Assembly: GCF_026107415.2 (NCBI RefSeq)
Contig: NZ_JAPCHX010000005.1
Span: forward strand, 434,001-498,000
DNA length: 64,000 nucleotides
Direction: 5' to 3'
Source: Microbacterium sp. MPKO10
GTDB lineage: Bacteria > Actinomycetota > Actinomycetes > Actinomycetales > Microbacteriaceae
Both the position numbers and the translations under genes were made by a program. How positions within the stretch are numbered: position 1 is the stretch's first letter; every line of letters begins with the position of its first letter. Shown in pieces: positions 60,709 through 64,000 of this stretch. The notes beneath the pieces are model-generated. The model saw nothing but the letters and a program-made list of their open reading frames with translations. It had not been told where the DNA came from and searched no databases.

Positions 60709-61389
60709 GTGACACTCGATCTCGATCAGGCAGCCGGCCTCGACACCCGCACGTTCCGCGGCGCCCTCTTCGACATGGACGGCACGCTGATCGATTCCAC
60801 GCCAGCAGTCGTGCGGTCGTGGTCACGCCTCGCTGAAGAACAAGGCGTGCAGACGGACCTCGGCACGGGCAACCATCACGGCCGGCCGGCACGGGAGCTG
60901 CTCGCCAGCATCCTGCCCGCTGATCAGGTTGAAGCGGCACTTGCCCGCGTGACGCAGCTGGAGATCGACGATACAGATGGCGTCGTTGCGCTGCCTGGAG
61001 CCACCGACCTGCTCGCAGCGCTGCCCGAGCATTCGTGGACGATCGTGACGTCATGCACGCAGAAGCTTGCCGAGGTGCGGATTGCGGCATCGGGAATTCC
61101 CCGCCCCGATTCCCTCGTCACCTTCGACGACGTTGTGGCGGGAAAACCCGACCCCGAACCGTTCGAGACGGGCGCGGCTCGACTGGGCACTCACCCGAGC
61201 GATTGCATCGCCTTCGAGGATGCTCCGGCCGGGCTCGCGTCAGCGCGAGCAGCCGGATGCTTCACCGTCGGCCTCCCCGGAACACACACCGCTGAGCAGC
61301 TCGACGCCGACCTGGTGCTGACGAGCCTCGACCAGCTGACGGTTGAGCTTGTCGACGGCGGCGGTTTCCGCCTCAACGTCACGCCCTGA
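60709..61389 (+). CDS. HAD-superfamily sugar phosphatase
   Basis: A 226-residue HAD phosphatase of the beta-phosphoglucomutase/YfbT type. Motif I is FDMDGTLIDS (nucleophile and acid Asp), motif II is in IVTSCTQ, motif III is the Lys of GKPDPEPF, and motif IV is IAFEDAPAG. The cap domain lies near residues 30-90. It removes phosphate from a sugar phosphate; the substrate is unknown. Start GTG 60709 has CGGAGA upstream; the open frame extends to 60313 but that part is antisense to the gene at 60295-60627. Confidence 0.87.
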   Translation: MTLDLDQAAGLDTRTFRGALFDMDGTLIDSTPAVVRSWSRLAEEQGVQTDLGTGNHHGRPARELLASILPADQVEAALARVTQLEIDDTDGVVALPGATDLLAALPEHSWTIVTSCTQKLAEVRIAASGIPRPDSLVTFDDVVAGKPDPEPFETGAARLGTHPSDCIAFEDAPAGLASARAAGCFTVGLPGTHTAEQLDADLVLTSLDQLTVELVDGGGFRLNVTP

Positions 61390-61496
61390 CGGCCGAACCT
61401 GCCGCACGCGGGTCTTCGTCAGCTCCGGACACATTCGCGGGGTGTGCCCGCCGATCATGTCCGCGCGATGACACTATGCTGCGACGGCGTCAGCGA

Positions 61497-62228
61497 TCAC
61501 CCGAGCTCGCGAGCGATCTGCGCCGCCGTCTGCTGCATAAGGGGCAGGCGCGTCTTCAGCATCTCGAGATCTTCGGCCATGCGGATCGCCGTGAGAGACA
61601 GCGCGCCCACGACACCCGCCCGGCTGATGATCGGCACCGCGACGCAGTTGACGAAGTCCTCGAACTCGCCATCGTCAACGGCCCAGCCCTGCTCGGCGAT
61701 GCGCTCCAGCTCGACGTCGAGCGCCTCACGCGTGGTGATCGTCTTCTCGGTGTACTTCGCCCAGTCAGTCGTCGCGAGCACAGCATCCCGGCGTGGTTCG
61801 TCGAGGTTCGCCAGAATCGCCTTGCCCACCCCGCTGCAGTGCGTGCGGACGGGGGCGCCGACCCGTGAGTACATGCGCACACCGCTGGCGTCTTCGACCT
61901 TGTCGACGTAGATGATGGCGCTGTCCATGAGCGCCGCCAGGTGAACCGTATTGCCCACGACCTTGTGCATGCGGCGCAGGTGTGCCGAAGCCACCTCGCG
62001 CAGATCGATGCTCTCGAGCGAGCTCTGCGCGAGAGCCACCAGGTGGAAGCCGAGCGTGTATGTGCCGTCTTTGCGCCGCCGCGCGTAGCCGACCTCTTCC
62101 AGCGCCTGCAGTTCGCGGAACATGGTTGACCGGTGCAGCTCGAACTCGTCGGCGAGCTGCACGACGCTCTTCGGCTCATCCGCGATCGAGTCGATGATGC
62201 GGGCTGCCCGCTTCACGCTCTGCGACAT
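61497..62228 (-). CDS. IclR-family regulator
   Basis: A 243-residue IclR protein: an N-terminal winged helix (KSVVQLADEFELHRSTMFRELQALEEVGYAR, about 19-50) and a GAF-like effector domain with GVGKAILANL and GVVGALSLTAIR. Family members sense small metabolites and control catabolic operons. It is transcribed downstream of the D-aminoacylase-like gene with a 45-bp gap, so it may be autoregulated with that pathway. Confidence 0.92.
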   Translation of the reverse strand: MSQSVKRAARIIDSIADEPKSVVQLADEFELHRSTMFRELQALEEVGYARRRKDGTYTLGFHLVALAQSSLESIDLREVASAHLRRMHKVVGNTVHLAALMDSAIIYVDKVEDASGVRMYSRVGAPVRTHCSGVGKAILANLDEPRRDAVLATTDWAKYTEKTITTREALDVELERIAEQGWAVDDGEFEDFVNCVAVPIISRAGVVGALSLTAIRMAEDLEMLKTRLPLMQQTAAQIARELG

Positions 62229-62273
62229 ACGTCCTCCAGTGCTCCGGTATCGGCGACGGGATGCTGCATTGTG

Positions 62274-63839
62274 CTACCCCTCATTCTCGCGACGAATCCC
62301 GCTGCCCGGTGTCGCGCCCTGCAGCTCGCCGCCGGCGAGGACGGGAACTCCGGCTACGAGCACGTCGTCGATGCCGACGGCCTCGCCGAGGGGGCGGTCA
62401 TAGGATGCTGTGTCAGCCACGGCCTCCGGATCCACAACGATCAGGTCGGCAATCCAGCCCGACGCGATGCGCCCGCGGCGACCGAGCGAGAACCTGTCGA
62501 CCGGCGCCGTGGAGAGGTGGGAGACAGCTTCGGGCCACGACCAGGTCTGCGTCTCGCGCACATATTCGCGCAGGTATCGGGCGAACGTTCCCCGGGCACG
62601 CGGGTGCGGATGTGCACCGATGAAGATGCCGTCCGAACCGCCCATGTGCGCGGGGTGCGCGAAGATCTGCGCGAGCTCTGAGACCGGGCGCTCGTAGCGC
62701 ACCGCCATCACGGCATTGGCCTGCAGGCGGGAGGCCGTAAGCACGTCAAGCGAGAACTCGATGGCGTCGACGCCCGCTCGGGCGGCAGCATCCTGAACCG
62801 TCATACCGAGCGCCCAAGCGTAGTCATCAGCGGCGATGTGGGCGAGGGTGATCATGCTCGGCCAGTCGGGGCCCAAGCTGGCCTTGCGGTCGACCTCGGG
62901 GAACCAGTCGCGGCGAAGGCGGTCGCGTTCGCTCGCGTCGCTGATAACGCGCACGACCTCGTCAACCGGCTGCGCCGAAAGTTCGGGCGGCAGCAGCGGC
63001 ATCGCCAGAAGTGTGCACCCTCGCGTGTACGGGTAGGCGTCGAACGTGGCGTCGACACCGGCCGCGTCGAGGGCGTCGAGCTGTGCCTTCACGACGTGCG
63101 CTTCGGCATGAAAGTGCGACACGTGAACGCGGGCACCGGATGCCGCGGCGATCGCGGCGATCTCGTCGATCCCCTCGGCCGAGTTCGCTTCGTAGCCGCC
63201 GCGCATGTGGCTGATGTAGACGCCGCCCGCTTGGGCTACAGGCACCGTGATCGCGGCGATCTCGGCCGAGTCGGCGAAGATTCCCGGCACGTAGTCGAGT
63301 CCTGTCGACAGGCCGACGGCGCCCTCACGCATCCCCTGCTCGACGAGCTCGACCATGCGCGATCTCTCGTCGTCTGAGGCCGCGGCGGTCGAGCGCCCGC
63401 AAACCTCCCAGCGCACGGTTCCGGCGGGGATCGCGTATGCCGCGTTGAGCCGCGAGCGCCCGTCAACAGCGCTCAGATACTCGGCGACACCCCCACCGGA
63501 ATAGCTGGGGTGGGACCCGTTGATCGCCGCGAAGTATTCGCTGCCGTAGCCGCCGTCTCCCGGGGCATATGAGACGCCGTCCTGACCGGCGATGATGCTC
63601 GTGACACCTTGTTTGAGCACCGCGCGCTGCACGTCGTCGTCCGTCAGCAGTCCATCGACGTGCGCGTGTGCGTCGACGAACCCGGGCAGCACGAAGCGTC
63701 CGGTGCAGTCGATGACGCGGTCGCCGTCGCGCACGAGGTCGGCGCCGATCGCGCTGATCGTATTGCCCTCGACGGCGACATCGGCGACGCAGTGGCCGTC
63801 GCTGTCGACGATAGTTCCGCCCGTCAGGATCGTACGCAT
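62274..63839 (-). CDS. D-aminoacylase-like amidohydrolase
   Basis: A 521-residue metal-dependent amidohydrolase of the N-acyl-D-amino-acid deacylase type. The first metal motif is GFVDAHAHVDG (His-x-His, about 54-64), later HFHAEAH and HMRGGYE supply further ligands, and SDGIFIGAHPHPRARG carries the catalytic Asp (about 393-408). It removes an acyl group from D-amino acids or related compounds. GGAAGGAAGGC precedes ATG 63839. The IclR regulator follows in the same operon, and an open frame precedes it at the window edge. Confidence 0.9.
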   Translation of the reverse strand: MRTILTGGTIVDSDGHCVADVAVEGNTISAIGADLVRDGDRVIDCTGRFVLPGFVDAHAHVDGLLTDDDVQRAVLKQGVTSIIAGQDGVSYAPGDGGYGSEYFAAINGSHPSYSGGGVAEYLSAVDGRSRLNAAYAIPAGTVRWEVCGRSTAAASDDERSRMVELVEQGMREGAVGLSTGLDYVPGIFADSAEIAAITVPVAQAGGVYISHMRGGYEANSAEGIDEIAAIAAASGARVHVSHFHAEAHVVKAQLDALDAAGVDATFDAYPYTRGCTLLAMPLLPPELSAQPVDEVVRVISDASERDRLRRDWFPEVDRKASLGPDWPSMITLAHIAADDYAWALGMTVQDAAARAGVDAIEFSLDVLTASRLQANAVMAVRYERPVSELAQIFAHPAHMGGSDGIFIGAHPHPRARGTFARYLREYVRETQTWSWPEAVSHLSTAPVDRFSLGRRGRIASGWIADLIVVDPEAVADTASYDRPLGEAVGIDDVLVAGVPVLAGGELQGATPGSGIRRENEG

Positions 63840-64000
63840 AGTGCCTTCCTTCCCGTGTGTTGTGCCGCCGCTGTCCGGGGCGGGCGTGCCCCGGATGCTG
63901 TCAGCCGCGCCAGCCGCGACGACACCGACAATCGTCGCTGCGCTGCCGGGCGTGCGGGTGAGGATGCCCGTGCGGAGCCCTCCAGCGATGCGAGTCGCAG
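63840..64000 (-). other. Open frame running off the window edge
   Basis: On the minus strand the frame of the amidohydrolase stays open from 63839 to the window end, reading ILTRTPGSAATIVGVVAAGAADSI in the middle, with coding-like base use. It could be the end of an upstream gene in another frame or a chance opening. One GGATGCTG word lies here. Confidence 0.2.

Noticed and set aside
486-63900. GGATGCTG as a polar FtsK/KOPS-type segregation signal
   Set aside because: I count 34 copies on each strand with no local skew, so it does not behave as a polar signal within this window.

Overview
This window looks like a stretch of chromosome from a high-GC Gram-positive actinobacterium, most likely of the Microbacteriaceae type. 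The support is strong G/C third-position bias, many genes that appear leaderless (a TAnnnT-like -10 hexamer exactly 6 nt before the start codon), a mycothiol-dependent-type enzyme, a DUF222/HNH protein, CsoR copper control and an LPATG-anchored surface protein. I see no rRNA, tRNA, CRISPR array, integrase or transposase. Apart from one long repeat gene it reads as ordinary core/accessory chromosome.

Layout. 0.3-5.2 kb: an NmrA-like reductase, a pair of small multidrug resistance (SMR) genes behind a guanidine-III riboswitch, an MFS exporter, an alpha/beta hydrolase and a luciferase-like flavin monooxygenase. 5.2-14.2 kb: a hexapeptide-repeat protein with a Cys-rich upstream ORF, a multicopper oxidase, an M18 aminopeptidase, a GMC (cholesterol-oxidase-like) oxidoreductase, an MFS carrier and a quinone-reductase-like enzyme. 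14.2-17.7 kb: a copper island made of a CPH-type P-type ATPase with a His-rich N-terminus, a repeat-rich small protein, csoR and copZ, with two CsoR operators. 17.7-31 kb: an esterase, a DUF222/HNH protein, the PheS-related ligase srmL behind a leader peptide and hairpin, a VanZ-RDD membrane protein, a kinase, two SDRs, LysR and MerR regulators, an old-yellow-enzyme-type reductase, a mycothiol-type enzyme and a GNAT.

31-38 kb is a sugar operon (solute-binding protein, two permeases, GH13 glucosidase) facing a ROK repressor across an AT-rich palindrome. There is no ATPase, so a shared one is presumably used. 38-44 kb: a TM0106/RecB-like nuclease-helicase and a GntR(YtrA)-ABC operon with a perfect operator. 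44-52 kb: a 2211-residue LPATG surface protein with about 1470 residues of G-L-P repeats and five chaplin-like segments, preceded in the same operon by a secreted acidic/Pro-rich protein. 52-56 kb: sbcC-sbcD. 56.6-64 kb: a ribbon-helix-helix/VOC pair, an APC permease, a reductase/HxlR divergent pair, a GNAT remnant, a HAD phosphatase, and an IclR regulator with a D-aminoacylase-like amidohydrolase.

The strongest unexplained signal is not a gene. The octamer GGATGCTG (or its complement CAGCATCC) occurs about 68 times by my reading, against 2-3 expected. It occurs on both strands equally, in all reading frames and between genes. The other leads are the guanidine-III riboswitch over a paired SMR exporter, the giant chaplin-like surface protein, and the srmL leader.
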